Notes: generated by a model from the letters alone, not told the origin. Positions 22,997 to 35,426 are shown, counted from the stretch's first letter. The stretch is DNA of 64,000 bases from Crossaster papposus (GCA_037893245.1 JBAIAA010000241.1:186001-250000), one strand, 5' to 3'. A program made the numbers and translations.

Positions 22997-23290
22997 GAGC
23001 CATGGGTGGTATGAGTAAAAACTTGCAAATACGTGGTTAAAAAGTAACCACGTCGTGGTCATTTGTAACCACGTTCCTGTCGTCAGATATGCACAGACGA
23101 CATACGTGGTCAAAATGACCCAGTGCGATGTGGTCAACAAAAACAACCACGTATTGTTGTCAGATTTTGACAACAATCGTGGCTGAAATATAACCCCAAT
23201 CGCGTGGTCAAATTAACCTCTTTTCGTTGTCATTTCGGAATAACCCCATTTTTGTGGTCACCAATTTATATGAATATGTTTATAAATCTA
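22997..23290. repeat. CGTGGTCAAA / TAACCACG iteron cluster
   Basis: At least ten copies of ACGTGGT or ACCACGT words alternate in orientation, often followed by CAAAATGACC. The structure is like the AACCAAT arrays at 31690-32090 with a different word. Confidence 0.7.
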
Positions 23291-23499
23291 TGGAGAATTT
23301 ACTGAAAGGCTGTGGTATTAAACTAAATTTGAAAAAGTAATATACATGTAGGTTGGATGCAATATAAACACGTGAAGACAGTCTCTGTCTACGAATAGTC
23401 AGTTTATCATTTGGTACCATAAACACACAGCCCCCTAAATTTAGTACCACAACCAGCGTCCCAGTCTGGCTACTCCGGCCTTTTTCAACTGGATTTGCG

Positions 23500-24030
23500 C
23501 TACACTGACCGATCGTACCATGCACGCGTATCGGGACCGGCGGCCGGTCCGTATGCATTTGGAGCTACCTTATGATTAGGCCTATATCCTACAATAAGTG
23601 CACCCCAGCCTTCCCGAAGGACTTGGCAATTGTGCCTATGATTACCAACATTGCGGATTTTCCACAGAAGTATCTTACGGGCACTTGGGTTGGTCTCAGA
23701 CGCAATCGCTACAACTTCGCTCTCTTCTTTGTGACATGACTGGAGATGACGGCGCAACTTAGATTGAGGTACTTCACAGTAAAAGCAGAAGTGTTTTTTT
23801 TCCAATTTCCTGTGACAACCTTCTTTGCTGGTATCCATGACTGTTATGTGACAGGTCTCAGTAGCCTCGGTTGATGATCTCTGTGACTCGGCACTTGAGG
23901 CTTCATATGGAGGAGGACAAACAGCAGGTCCTGTATCAGAATCAGCTTGTGGGCCATCGTCTCCACTGGAACTGCTTTGTGGACTGTCCGAACCATTTAA
24001 GTGCGGACTCAAGAACAGCGGATGGGCCAC
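23500..24030 (-). CDS. Terminal exon, C2H2 zinc-finger protein
   Basis: Third of three minus-strand exons whose phases agree. The acceptor TTCTATGCCAG precedes GTGGCC at 24030 (phase 0), and the stop is at 23502-23500. The first 65 residues are a low-complexity S/P/D-rich linker. HFCFYCEVPQSKLRRH...CH near residues 82-104 gives C-x2-C...H-x4-H spacing. The next segment, KILLWKIRNVGNHRHNCQVL, matches a widespread repeated metazoan family with one finger followed by IRN-G-N-x-HN-x2-VL. That family is often transposon-linked; I do not name it further. The last ~25 residues diverge from the family pattern, so the 3' end may be truncated. Confidence 0.6.
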   Translation of the reverse strand: MAHPLFLSPHLNGSDSPQSSSSGDDGPQADSDTGPAVCPPPYEASSAESQRSSTEATETCHITVMDTSKEGCHRKLEKKHFCFYCEVPQSKLRRHLQSCHKEESEVVAIASETNPSARKILLWKIRNVGNHRHNCQVLREGWGALIVGYRPNHKVAPNAYGPAAGPDTRAWYDRSV

Positions 24031-24407
24031 CTGGCATAGAAATCAAATCAAAATCACATTTAATTTTAAACAAATAACAATTTCTTTGGGTTATCTTTAA
24101 AATATACTATCCATTTTAACACCATCACAAGCAACCACCCCACCCCACATTCGCCCTTGATGTGCAACTGAACTGACTACATACAGTTATCCTCTTCATA
24201 AAAAGATATGTAATTCATATGAGAATTTGTGTCATGTGCATTCATTATGACTTCCAAGACTGAGCAGTTCACTAATTAAATACTTGTAGTCAGCGTACAG
24301 TACAGGCGTTGTTCATATTAATAATAATAATAATAATAACACATTTCATTTGTATTCTTCCTAACCTGTCTGTTGTTAATTAATGCATCGTATGGTAATT
24401 TTCTCAC

Positions 24408-24463
24408 CTGGTGCTCAAATAGGCAGCGTGTCATGCCAAAAGTGTACTGGACGCAGTACTTTC
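24408..24463 (-). CDS. Internal 56-bp exon of the same zinc-finger gene
   Basis: Acceptor CTTTCTTATCAG at 24464 side, donor CACCAG|GTGAGA at 24407 side. Entry is phase 1 and exit phase 0, exactly what the exons on either side require. It encodes KYCVQYTFGMTRCLFEHQ. Confidence 0.6.
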
Positions 24464-24742
24464 CTGATAAGAAAGCCACAAATTCAAATAATTAAACTTT
24501 AAAGGGATTACATGCAATTGGGAGTAGTGGGAGAGGAATGGGGAAAACTATTTGTTGTTTACAGATCATATACATGTATATTGGTTTTTGGTTCGGGGGG
24601 GAGGGGAGAGGAAGCAAGTTTAGGGAAAATGGCATTGTTTATTTACATGTGGTACATGTCATGGGGGGATGTAAGAGGGTATAGAGCTGTCTTAATTTAT
24701 GTGTGACAAATGGGAATCTACATATGGATTACATTTCTTACC

Positions 24743-25265
24743 TACGGAACCCCTAAAGAGACATGACGAAATCACTGTGACAAAATAAATTTAGTTTTGT
24801 ATTTCGTGCCTACAAAATCATTTCGTGCCCACGAAATGATTTATTTTGTGAGCTCGAAATCATTTCGTGGCGAAGAAATGATTTCCTGCGCTCGAAAAAA
24901 ATATTTTTCGTGAGCTCGAAATAATTTATTTCGTGCGCTTCGCCGCTTGAAATAATTTCGTGCGCTCAAAATCATTTTGTGCAATTGTTAGAAATCGGTT
25001 AAGTAAATATGACGTGTCAGCATTAGGCAGGTAGTCGGCTAGTCTTGCTCCAAGACCGAGTTGTTCATTTGTTCCGGGCGCGCCATCCATCTATGCAGTT
25101 CATCAATCATCAATACTCCGAAAACGGGCTTATTGAGGGCTTCCTTGATTATCACGAGATTTGTTTCACAGCACGATCTTGACGCAAGGGTAACGTGAAC
25201 CCACAAATTTTCCAGGGCATTCCATTTGTATTCGTCATACTGTATGTCCCTTTAGGGGCTCCGCA
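24743..25265. mobile_element. 523-bp MITE inserted at a splice donor
   Basis: TIRs TACGGAACCCCTAAAGAGAC / GTCCCTTTAGGGGCTCCGCA are flanked by CTTACC at 24737-24742 and 25266-25271. On the minus strand that 6-mer is GGTAAG, the donor of the exon ending at 25271. The interior (24790-24990) is packed with TTTCGTGCGCTCGAAAT palindromic iterons. Confidence 0.75.
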
Positions 25266-25270
25266 CTTAC

Positions 25271-25445
25271 CTTTGGTGAAGGAGATTATTACGGCAGAAT
25301 ACCATGATGAATCTGGAGGCCACAGTACGATTACGTTCTCCCTTTCATGATACTGGTGATTTGTCAAGGTTCCATCAAGACGACTACGTGGTTTCATGTT
25401 TGTTATGGTAGTTCTGTCAGCCACACCTAGACTAACTACATGTAG
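25271..25445 (-). CDS. Upstream exon of the zinc-finger gene
   Basis: Acceptor TTGTTACAG (25446-25454 side), donor CCAAAG|GTAAGT at 25270. It enters in phase 0 and exits in phase 1, matching the 24408-24463 exon. It encodes about 58 residues, including VIVLWPPDSSWYSAVI. The alternating hydrophobic and aromatic pattern could be a small beta-barrel, but I do not assign a domain. Exons further upstream were not found. Confidence 0.55.
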
Positions 25446-26763
25446 CTGTAACAAGACAACAATACAACAACAATATACCATCAAACTGATAATACAAGTA
25501 AATATGAATAATTATGTGGCTACTTATTTGCTTTATTATTTATAAAATAACTACAATTAACTACATGTATTTCTTGTTCGCACGGTGCTCAACAACTCCT
25601 GCTTGGGTTGGCAAAATAAAGCAGTTAAATTTGGTTCTAACTTATTATTATTATTCTGAAATTATGCATATTCACTTCCCACATCATCCTAAGACTAGAG
25701 TGAGAGAGGCCATGACTACAAATTAGTACTAACGTTACACTAGTCTAGCTAATAAAAAGTACATACTAGGTTCAATTTAAATGTCATAGAGTGAGCTACA
25801 TAGTCATAGCGATTAACATGCAAGCTTCCAAATACAATCGCTCTACTTACCATCTATCCACAAATCTATTCCAGCTCCATGGTACACCTAGCTAGCTGCA
25901 AATGACCACGTCTTCGCATTAACTACAATATGCCTCACTACACTCGGGCCAAAACAATGTTTATAATAGTTAATACATGTCTAGACTAGTAGAGATATTT
26001 ATACTTCGTTGTCACACGCGCCACTCATGGAAATCAACGGAGGGCGCTATGCCATTCAGGGTAATACTGTTTGGGTTTTTTTGGACGAGGTAAAAAAATG
26101 TGCATACTCCCCCACGTCAGGCCTTATGTGCATGTGAACTGAGGACTCCTCCCAAACGCTTTGATATTTAACCAACAGTCAAAAATGGCCACGAAAGTCC
26201 CATTTTTCACAAAATTTGATACCGAGGACGCGCTCGGTTTGCAAGGTGTCCTCAGTATGTGAGTGTGTACTCCATTTGCGGTATTGACATACACACACAC
26301 ATTTGTTTATGGTGTAAATCGAGGAGTTTCCATTGTTCCTCTCGAAAATTTCCTTTGTTTGTACTCTAACTTTTTCCGACGGCTCTCATTGGTTTTGTAC
26401 ATGAATCTCAATCGAGGTCGTCCTCGATTATAACCCTAACCCCAATTCACCTTCGTGTCGTCAGGTATGTGTCCTCCATTTACACCATAAACAAACAAAC
26501 ACCAAGTTTCCATCCTTTGAGTTTGATTTCCTATTGATTTTTAAAAGTTAAATCTATTACACATTTAATATGACATCACATGACCCTTCATGACGTCATC
26601 AAGACTTCATCTTCATCTAGGTTAAGTTTTATGGGAATACAACTTTGTTTTCTGTAAAATGTGCTTGACTGTGCAAAAATGCCAGGTACAAAGTATATAG
26701 GATTTGGGTTACAAAAAAAAAGTAACAACTAGAACTATGTCTGTTTAAAGAACAACACATATA
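25446..26763. other. Spacer, possible intron or 5' region of the zinc-finger gene
   Basis: No clear exon or repeat border seen apart from short inverted words. It ends at the copy of the 18736-type element. Confidence 0.45.
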
Positions 26764-26940
26764 GTGGGAAGGAGGGGGTTTCGTGCACCCTCGGAAATCA
26801 ATTTCTAATTGGTGTCTCTAGGTCAAACAAAATGCGTAGAAAACGATTTGCTATGTTAAAAAATTCAAAAAAATGTCCCACGTATCATTTTTATGCAAAT
26901 TAGTGCCGCCATTATCAAAAAATCTACTTTTCACTATATC
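26764..26940. mobile_element. Solo arm of the 18736-20149 TIR family
   Basis: GGAAGGAGGGGGTTTCGTGC ... AGTGCCGCCATTATC matches the left arm at 18738-18895 closely; no right partner is present. Confidence 0.8.
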
Positions 26941-27140
26941 TGTAATAAATGTGTAACATTTCAGACTACATTTTACATTTGTGTAACAGGTTAAGTAGCC
27001 TAACCGTCTTCCAGAAAAATGCACATTTCCCATTAGGCCTATTTCCAGAATTGTGAGAGAAAATAATGCATGTTGGGAGATATTTCTACAGTACAATAGA
27101 CTGGAATTTGAATATCACTATAGGCCCCCAATACCACATG

Positions 27141-27397
27141 GTCTAGAAGACCCTTTTAATACATCTGATTGATTTTTTAAAAAAAGAAGGATTTTCAGAT
27201 CAATTTCTTACCCACTCAATAAAGAATGTTCAGTTGACTTGCCTGTCAAACAGTTCATGAAACAAATATGTTGTTTATAAAACTTACCATCATTAACTGT
27301 TTGATCTACAAGTCAACATGGAATTGGGGTGGAAAATGGTGTGAAAATACTGTTTATTTTGGAAATCAATCAGATGTATTAAAAGGGTCTTCTAGAC
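27141..27397. mobile_element. 257-bp MITE, TIR GTCTAGAAGACCCTTTTAAT
   Basis: A ~35-bp near-perfect inverted pair (GTCTAGAAGACCC...CTGATTGATTT and its inverse ending TCTTCTAGAC). A weaker second pair inside is built on CAGTTGACTTG / CAAGTCAAC. Non-coding. Confidence 0.85.
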
Positions 27398-27538
27398 TAC
27401 TTATTGTGGAATTCAATCATATATATATAGGGTCCCCTAAACGAACCGACTAACCGGCATATTCCAGATAGAACCACATTATGGAAACAAAACAAAAATA
27501 ATAAATCTAGAAATATTTGGTCATTATGACGTCATTAA

Positions 27539-27772
27539 CCAGTTCGCGCCGGGATTATTTTAAATTCACCGAGCCAAGGGGCAGGATTATTTTTAACGAA
27601 ACTCGATCCGAAGCGTGTTCAGGCCGAAAGTGCCGGAAAGCACACCCACGCATTTCCGGGCTTTGCTCGCTGCTGACAGACATTTCCGAACTTGACTTGG
27701 CGTGTTTATGCGTCATCCGTTTTGAATTTGGGGAAAACTTTGCGTTTATATACGCCATCCGGCGCGAACTGG
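27539..27772. mobile_element. 234-bp TTAA MITE (CCAGTTCGCGCCGG family)
   Basis: Termini CCAGTTCGCGCCGG / CCGGCGCGAACTGG with TTAA at 27535-27538 and 27773-27776. Same length as the copy at 46264-46497 and the small relative of 3684-7572. Confidence 0.92.
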
Positions 27773-28224
27773 TTAACAAAAAGCTTGATCTTTTATATTT
27801 ACTATTTGAATTAAAAATCTGGATTATATCTCTTGCAGTCGATTTTTTAGCAATTTTTAAAGGTCGAAGCTGTTTCCATTGTAACTTATGATCTAGTGAT
27901 GTCATCGTTTTTGTCTTCCTCTCAACTTGTTTTTAGCATGAAGCTAATTATATACATCAGTTATACAGTGATTTCAGCAAACTTTAGACCTAATAATGAA
28001 AATAGAAAGTGGCACATCATCGATTTGGGTAGCTTTAGTTAAATTGGGTATATCTCTCGACTGAAAATCAGATAAAATTCAGATGAAATATAAATCATCT
28101 GAAAGTGTGTAGCTTTTTGAAAGCAATTGTCATAACTTTATGATTTAATACATATGCGTTCCATTTGCACAATTCTTTTTCGGACAGCCTGTACAACCCA
28201 ACAACACTTTTGGACATACATGTA

Positions 28225-28430
28225 ACATTGACCAGAGTTGTAGTGGCTCGAGTCAATGACTCTACTCGACTCAGACTCAGACTCAAGACACATTTTTTGT
28301 GACTCGACTTAACTCGAATCCCGATGGGTAAATGACTCGACTCGACTTGAGTCACTGAGGCAAATGACTCGACTTAAGTCACTGAGGCAAATGACTCGAC
28401 TTGACTAGAGTCCCTCATCAGAATGACCTG
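28225..28430. repeat. ACTCGACTTGAGTCA iteron cluster
   Basis: Repeated TGACTCGACTTGAGTCACTG and AGACTCAGACTCAAG words. They are related in sequence to the edges of the 18-bp minisatellite at 29806-31076. Confidence 0.75.
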
Positions 28431-28655
28431 ACTCAAGCTAATAAGTCCCAAAAATATCAGCAACACTTTGCGAAAAATATTTGCAATGACTTACGCCAGT
28501 GCCGGTTTATGTTCATGTCACGTTTAGAGAATATAGAGTACATTGCATACATAATATACAGTGGCTTTCTATTTTCCTTCCTCCACGATACAACAAACAT
28601 ACACAGTGTCATGGACTTCCACCTTGTGTTTCTGTAACGTGTTTATTTATTGTGT

Positions 28656-29693
28656 ATTCATAAATACCTGGGACAGTTTAAGCATTCCTATTGGTCGAGA
28701 GCCCGTCACGTGGCTGGTATTAAACGGACGATAAAGACATGGCTGGAAGTGTTTAAACCCAGTTGGCAACAAAAGTGGCCTCCGCACATGGACAACATTA
28801 TTCCTATCTCAGCGTTGCGCGACTGGTTGCGCGTCATTCCGTATTTGGAGTGACGTCACATTTTCGATAAATATTTATTTTAATCAAAGAAGCTAAATTG
28901 TTGCCCCGAAAGTGGGTGGGTTATAAAGCTCAGGAAAATTTGGGGTAAAAAGAATAATTATGTTTAAACCCTTTTTTAAATGAGTTGTAATTTAAATCCA
29001 TACAAGATGGATTAATAAATATAATCTTCTTGGCAAAGCCTGAAAAGTTGATGTAAAAATATCGTCTGCTTTCTCGGCGCTATTTTTGTTGTGACGTCAT
29101 AATTTCTATAGTTATTTACTTTTGTGAATGAAGATAAATAGTTTTTCCCCCCAAAAAGTGGGTTTCGGAGATCAGGAAATCTGGGATGAGAAAATAATTA
29201 TATTTAAAACTATTTTTAAATAAATTGTAATTTTAAACCATTGGAAAAAAAAGCAATAAATGCAAACCTCTTGACCGAGCCTGAAAAGTTCATGTGAAAA
29301 TAGAGTACAGCTCGACACTCTGGGAACGATCCGGGTTGCCAATGCAGTGATGGCCATTTAGTCTGGTTCATAGTAAATACGCTTTATTGCATGTCATTTG
29401 ACAGTGGCCCGTGAACATGGATAGGGGAAAACGCACAGAATGGCGAAACACCGAAATTAACTTGCGACAATTTTCCATGATTTTGGGGACTTTTTGGCTG
29501 AATTTTACAAAAAAGGTATTTATGAATGGGAATAAATGTGTGTTCGGTCGGTATTAATCACTCTGTTTAATACCGCTTGGAGTCTGGGTGCTGATAATTA
29601 CCCTCGCCTTCGGCTCGGGTAATTATCAGCACCCAGACTCCAAGCGGTATTAAACAGAGTGATTAAAACCTCTCGAACACACATTTATTCCCT
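28656..29693. mobile_element. Composite repeat, copy 2
   Basis: Matches the two halves of 3261-7680 but without the 3.9-kb insertion, giving the empty TTAA site. The last 164 bp (29530-29693) form a hairpin with loop CCCTCGCCTTCGGCTCGGG. The sequence left of the element (AACGTGTTTATTTATTGTGT) recurs at 29750-29769 to the right. The flanking bases fit a TA duplication (28655-28656, 29694-29695). Confidence 0.75.
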
Positions 29694-29805
29694 TAGTATT
29701 CTATAATTTGTGACTCGAATTATCTCGAGCTACTCGACTACACACTGTAACGTGTTTATTTATTGTGTAGTATGATAATTTGTGACTCGAATTATCTCGA
29801 GCTAA

Positions 29806-31076
29806 ATACATGACTTGACTGCACACTGTGACTTGACTGCGCACTGTGACTTGACTGCGCACTGTGACTTGACTGCGCACTGTGACTGGACTGCGCACTG
29901 TGACTGGACTGCGCACTGTGACTGGACTGCGCACTGTGACTGGACTGCGCACTGTGACTGGACTGCGCACTGTGACTGGACTGCGCACTGTGACTGGACT
30001 GCGCACTGTGACTGGACTGCGCACTGTGACTGGACTGCGCACTGTGACTGGACTGCGCACTGTGACTGGACTGCGCACTGTGACTGGACTGCGCACTGTG
30101 ACTGGACTGCGCACTGTGACTGGACTGCGCACTGTGACTGGACTGCGCACTGTGACTGGACTGCGCACTGTGACTGGACTGCGCACTGTGACTGGACTGC
30201 GCACTGTGACTGGACTGCGCACTGTGACTGGACTGCGCACTGTGACTGGACTGCGCACTGTGACTGGACTGCGCACTGTGACTGGACTGCGCACTGTGAC
30301 TGGACTGCGCACTGTGACTGGACTGCGCACTGTGACTGGACTGCGCACTGTGACTGGACTGCGCACTGTGACTGGACTGCGCACTGTGACTGGACTGCGC
30401 ACTGTGACTGGACTGCGCACTGTGACTGGACTGCGCACTGTGACTGGACTGCGCACTGTGACTGGACTGCGCACTGTGACTGGACTGCGCACTGTGACTG
30501 GACTGCGCACTGTGACTGGACTGCGCACTGTGACTGGACTGCGCACTGTGACTGGACTGCGCACTGTGACTGGACTGCGCACTGTGACTGGACTGCGCAC
30601 TGTGACTGGACTGCGCACTGTGACTGGACTGCGCACTGTGACTGGACTGCGCACTGTGACTGGACTGCGCACTGTGACTGGACTGCGCACTGTGACTGGA
30701 CTGCGCACTGTGACTGGACTGCGCACTGTGACTGGACTGCGCACTGTGACTGGACTGCGCACTGTGACTGGACTGCGCACTGTGACTGGACTGCGCACTG
30801 TGACTGGACTGCGCACTGTGACTGGACTGCGCACTGTGACTGGACTGCGCACTGTGACTGGACTGCGCACTGTGACTGGACTGCGCACTGTGACTGGACT
30901 GCGCACTGTGACTGGACTGCGCACTGTGACTCGACTGCGCACTGTGACTCGACTGCGCACTGTGACTCGACTGCGCACTGTGACTCGACTGCGCACTGTG
31001 ACTCGACTGCGCACTGTGACTCGACTGCGCACTGTGACTCGACTGCGCACTGTGACTCGACTGCGCACTGTGACTT
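29806..31076. repeat. 18-bp minisatellite, about 70 units
   Basis: The unit is ACTGTGACTxGACTGCGC. The variable base x is T in the first units, G in about 58 middle units and C in the last 8. All units are otherwise near identical. Because 18 is divisible by 3, four long repetitive ORFs result; none is a gene. Confidence 0.97.
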
Positions 31077-32240
31077 TTAAGCACCCGGTTGAGAATGTTC
31101 GTCATTACAGTTCAAATTCTTCTAAGCTGTTGCCAAAAGGCAGCATTCAGAGATCAAAATCTTTTTCTGTCAATTAATTTCAAACTAAAGGTGTCCTCAC
31201 ACCTTAGCGATCACCAGTTGCGTATGGTTGCGAATAAAAAATAGTGGTTATAAGTTCCGAACGCAACTCACACGCAACTAATAGGTTTTATAGGTTTGAA
31301 ATACGCAACAAGCACGCAGGTGATCGCAGACACACAGAGTAAGTTTAGAAATTTTGAACATGTTTAATAATTCTCTGCGAATGCCTGCGATCAATTTATA
31401 CGCAACAGGTACGCTACGCACGAAACAGGATCGCAACAGGTACGCAACTAATAAGTTATGAACGCAGATGAACGCAGGTTCAAATTTAAGGTATCTGGCC
31501 AATTTTGGTAGCGTACATGTTGCGAATGTGTTGCGTACCCCAACCTATTGTGCGTATTCCCAGCGTATCCCCAACATATGCCCTGTGTATCCAACCTATT
31601 AGTTGCGGGTGAGTTGTGTGCTAGTTGCGTACTACACACTGTACATGCGTGTTGAGACTACTATGGTATGAATGGTACACTCTAAAAACAGATTGGTTGA
31701 AAAGAACCAATATATTGGTCGATTTCAACCAATCCAGTTGGAAGATATATGGATAACCAAAATATTGGTTAAAATAACCAATCTGATATTGGTTACCTAT
31801 TTAACCAATTCATATTGGTTATAATACCAACCAATGCAATGTTGGCTAATTTAACCAATCCACAATAGTACATGTAGGACTCCAACCAATTTGTATTGGT
31901 TACCACGTAACCAATCCATTTTGGTTATAGCACTAACCAATACATAATGGTAGGGCTGCAACCAATCCATATTGGTTAATACGCAACCAATTGCATTGGT
32001 TATAACAAATGCAAAAATACAATATTGGTTAATTCAACCAATGAGTATTGGTTCCTACGTGGACAAATTACGTAATGAAATAATACCAATGTAATTAACT
32101 TATTGCACATTGCAACTACACATGCGTACGCCTACATTTAGCTAACCGGGGGCGAACTGCGCGGACGGTTTGTGGAGGCGGTTTTGTTGCACAACCAGCG
32201 ATTACGTTTACGATGAGCTCTAGAGGGCGCCAATTTTAAA

Positions 32241-32985
32241 ATGGCAGCTCCCATGGATTTGTTCACTTTGGCTATGGAAAATAAAGATGACGACTTTATG
32301 CATGTCTTTTTAGCAAATGCATCGATTCCAAGGAGGGTGACGTATAATCCAGAGTGGCCAAAGTTTGACCTCTCTAACTTTACAGACAATCAGTGTCTGG
32401 ACAAGTTCAGATTTCTCAAGGATGACATTTACAAGTTACATGATTCACTTGGACTTCCCGAGAAGGTTACTGCATTGAATGGGTGCACATGCAGTGGGCT
32501 TGACGCACTGTGTATGGTCCTTCGAAGGTTTGCCTACCCAAATCGCCTGTCTGACCTGGAGGAGTTTTTCGGAAGACCGAAATCTAGCCTTTTCCTGATT
32601 ATCAATCAGACTGTAAAGGATTTGTATGATACCCATCAGCATCGCTTTCTGTCTCTGGATAATCCATGGCTAGAACCTGCACAACTTCAAATTTGCCAAG
32701 TCCCTTCAGAGGAGCAAACCTCTAGAATGTCATCAACTCTACTTCAACTCAATTCAAATCTAGAATGTCATCAGTACGAGAGTGCGTCAAGTGGGAATTT
32801 GAAAAGATGCTCAGATTGTTTGCCTTCCTTGACTTTTGCAAAAACTTAAAAGTCCTGTTATCACCCGTGGCGAAGTACTATCTAGTTGGTGGACTCCGCA
32901 CAAACTGCCATACGTGCACTATGGAAGCTAGACCTGCAAATACTTTGAACTGGACCCACCCTCCTTGGAGAACTACCTAGCCTGA
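32241..32985 (+). pseudogene. Harbinger transposase, core deleted and frameshifted
   Basis: The frame from 32241 reads as a Harbinger N-terminus. FDLSNFTDNQCLDKFRFLKDD is the helical region before the catalytic fold. It is followed by LSDLEEFFGRPKSSLFLIIN, the expected helix-turn-helix-like segment, and NPWLEP. At about 32690 the match stops and a short direct repeat (TCTAGAATGTCATCA) marks the junction. From 32770 another frame gives the family C-terminus: VRECVKWEFEK...FAFLDFCKNLK and PVAKYYLVGGL.TNCHTC. The catalytic D,D,E core between them is gone, so the gene is dead. Confidence 0.85.
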
Positions 32986-33065
32986 ACTACCTAGCCTGAA
33001 CTACGAGGATACATTAACTATAATATGGTCTGCTCAGCCATGAAAATGTAAACAAAAATAAAATC

Positions 33066-33242
33066 TTGGGAAAGAATTCTGTATCTCACCGCCACTACCA
33101 AGAAGTGTAAATCTGATGGAAAAAACACTAATTTGGGAGTAAGAAAATGTCCAGTTATTCATTGAAAAATGGAAATTACTTTGGGCCGGTAGAATTTGTA
33201 CTTGAGGTCAAAGGTGGCGGTGAGATATGGAATTCTTTCCAA
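33066..33242. mobile_element. 177-bp fold-back MITE
   Basis: TTGGGAAAGAATTCTGTATC...CACCGCCAC pairs with GTGGCGGTGAGATATGGAATTCTTTCCAAA; arms of about 31 bp. Confidence 0.75.
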
Positions 33243-33379
33243 ATCTTTCATAAAATGGAATTTGCGTTGGGAAATGTAAATTCAATATTATAATGTTGCC
33301 CTGTATATATATTCAGTGTTGTCCCAAGAGAATCCTTCGAAAAATCGAAAAATCTCACTTGCTTACAGTTCTTTTTATT

Positions 33380-33541
33380 GTAGCAACGATTTCAAAGTGC
33401 TTTACAATTATTACCCCGTTCATCAGGCCCTGGACCACTCGGCAGCCGATATAGGCACTCAATCGGCCTCAATCGGCCTCAATCCTCTCAGCTACCCATG
33501 TACTGTATACGCCTGGGTGGAGAGAGGCAATTGTAGTTAGG
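33380..33541. repeat. SINE-like repeat fragment (copy of 51305-51490)
   Basis: Shares AAAGTGCTTTACAATTATTACC, CAGGCCCTGGACCAC and GGGTGGAGAGAGGCAATTGT with 51355-51490; a GGCCTCAATC word is tandemly repeated here. No internal RNA polymerase III boxes are evident. Confidence 0.7.
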
Positions 33542-35426
33542 CGTCTTGGCCAAAGAATATGAACATGAACAATTTGATTTTTTTGTCTTTATTAGAACAA
33601 TTTGTATGAACTGTACAAGCCCTGTTACATGTATTTTGAGGCTTACATGTTTGTTTTAATTTGTAAAGTCCATGGGCCAATTTCATGGAATCTAAATCTG
33701 CGCCAGATATACAGTGTATTAAAGCGATGATAAATCTGTGTCAATAAATCAATCTCTCATACAACCACACTTTGATTATGCCTGTCCTTCATGGTAGTTT
33801 GTAATAGGTACTGCTGAAAGGATTAACAATTGAACAAAAATCCAAGGTCTTAAAGATGTACTGTTTGTGCTCTCAAAAAATTGGATTTGTTCTTCCAATA
33901 GTATTCACGTTAATGGAAAAAATACTTTTCTTGTACATGTATTTCACGTACTGCGAGTCTGCAACCATTCTTGGCAAAAGCAAGGAAACAAAAACCAAAA
34001 CATATGCGACTTTTCTTCTCCTCTCCCTCCCCCCCCCCCCTCCCTCCCTCCTCTCTCCCTCTGCTTCCCCTTTTTTCTCGGAGATTAAGCTTGGGGGGGG
34101 GGAGGCTAATTATTCTTGGTTCCTTTAGTTTTGTACTCTACCGCAGAAGCACAATTATTGTCAGGCCACAAACAAATCAAAATGTGTAGTTATTTGTTGA
34201 TAGCTCAATGTGTGTGAAATGTTTTGTTTGATGTCCCATTTAAAAGTGAATTGGTGTATTTCTTTTGTGTAAATGTTTTGGGGGGTTCAAAAAGAAAGTA
34301 GAAAATAGCAGAAAGACAGTACAACTTAAATGAACCGTAGGACTAAAAACTACATGTTCTGGTTAATTAAAACTTTTAACAAAGTGTTTTTCAAAACGAA
34401 TTGGAACTATTGTCTAAAAGACAAACTTTCAAAGAACATTAACACTTTTAAAGAGTAAACCTCTGGAAAGCACACTCCAAGAACACAAGGCAACAAAATA
34501 GTGTTTAACTTTCCTTTTTCAATACAGCCATCATGATTTTTAACATGTCTCTATTTTTTTCCATTCTTGCTTCACGCTCCCCCTCTTCGAGTTCGAACCT
34601 CTCTTTTTTCAAGTTCTAGTTTGTCTTGAAGGTACGCCATATAGTGTTCTGTTGCTTGATGTGAAGTTCGCTGTTTTTTTCTTGGTGTAGACTGGTTTGA
34701 TTTTGAGAAAATATGACTGCATGAGGCATTTTGAGGAAAAGCAAACAAATAGGTGATTCTGAACGGTAATTTTGTGCTGAATCTGAATATCTTGTTTGTG
34801 TTTTTCAAAATTGTCTAATTAGGTCAGTAATTAAGGTCAAAGGTCAGTAAGTGCAAATTTCATTTTTTCACAAGAAATGGTTTATTTTACCTTTTGTATA
34901 CAATGGTGTAAATAATTTCGCAATTTCTCTTATAATAAATCACGCACAGCATATCAAAATATCTAAAATAATAGAAATTGTTAAAGAATTATCCACTTCT
35001 TTTGCGAATATCTCCGTAACCATTGGACTTTCTCTTTTTCTCCACGGGATGAGTTTGTACCTGCTTTTTACGCCTAAATGCACTTTTCCTCAGTGTTATC
35101 TGGCTGATTTACATTGTTTTTGACATTGAAGGACAGGAATATGATATTTGGTTTCATACATTATTATAATTAGGACGGTAATTAAAGCCAAGAGTCAATT
35201 AGTGCAGAATACCCAATTTTAGGGCAATTCCTTTTATGTCCATTTTTGGTTTGAAGAGAGGGATGGCACTATCCCATTCAGTGACACTTTTACTCTGTGA
35301 CCTGTGTGGCTTAACAAAATGAATTTTAAGCATGACTTAGGCCTAGTCTTTGCCGGTTATGTCCGATTGAAATGTAGGTGGGCGGACATAAGAGATTGAG
35401 TGACTATGATAGGTGGAAAAATCAAA

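Noticed and set aside
28225-31076. CRISPR-like array
   Set aside because: Units are contiguous tandem repeats without unique spacers, in eukaryotic DNA with introns.
29701-31177. Four overlapping ORFs of 421-455 codons on both strands
   Set aside because: All are products of the 18-bp repeat (length divisible by 3, no stop in any of the four frames). There are no non-repetitive domains.
34851-35123. 90-codon hydrophobic ORF as a membrane protein
   Set aside because: It lies within an inverted arm; the mirror arm at 39558-40064 does not keep the frame.
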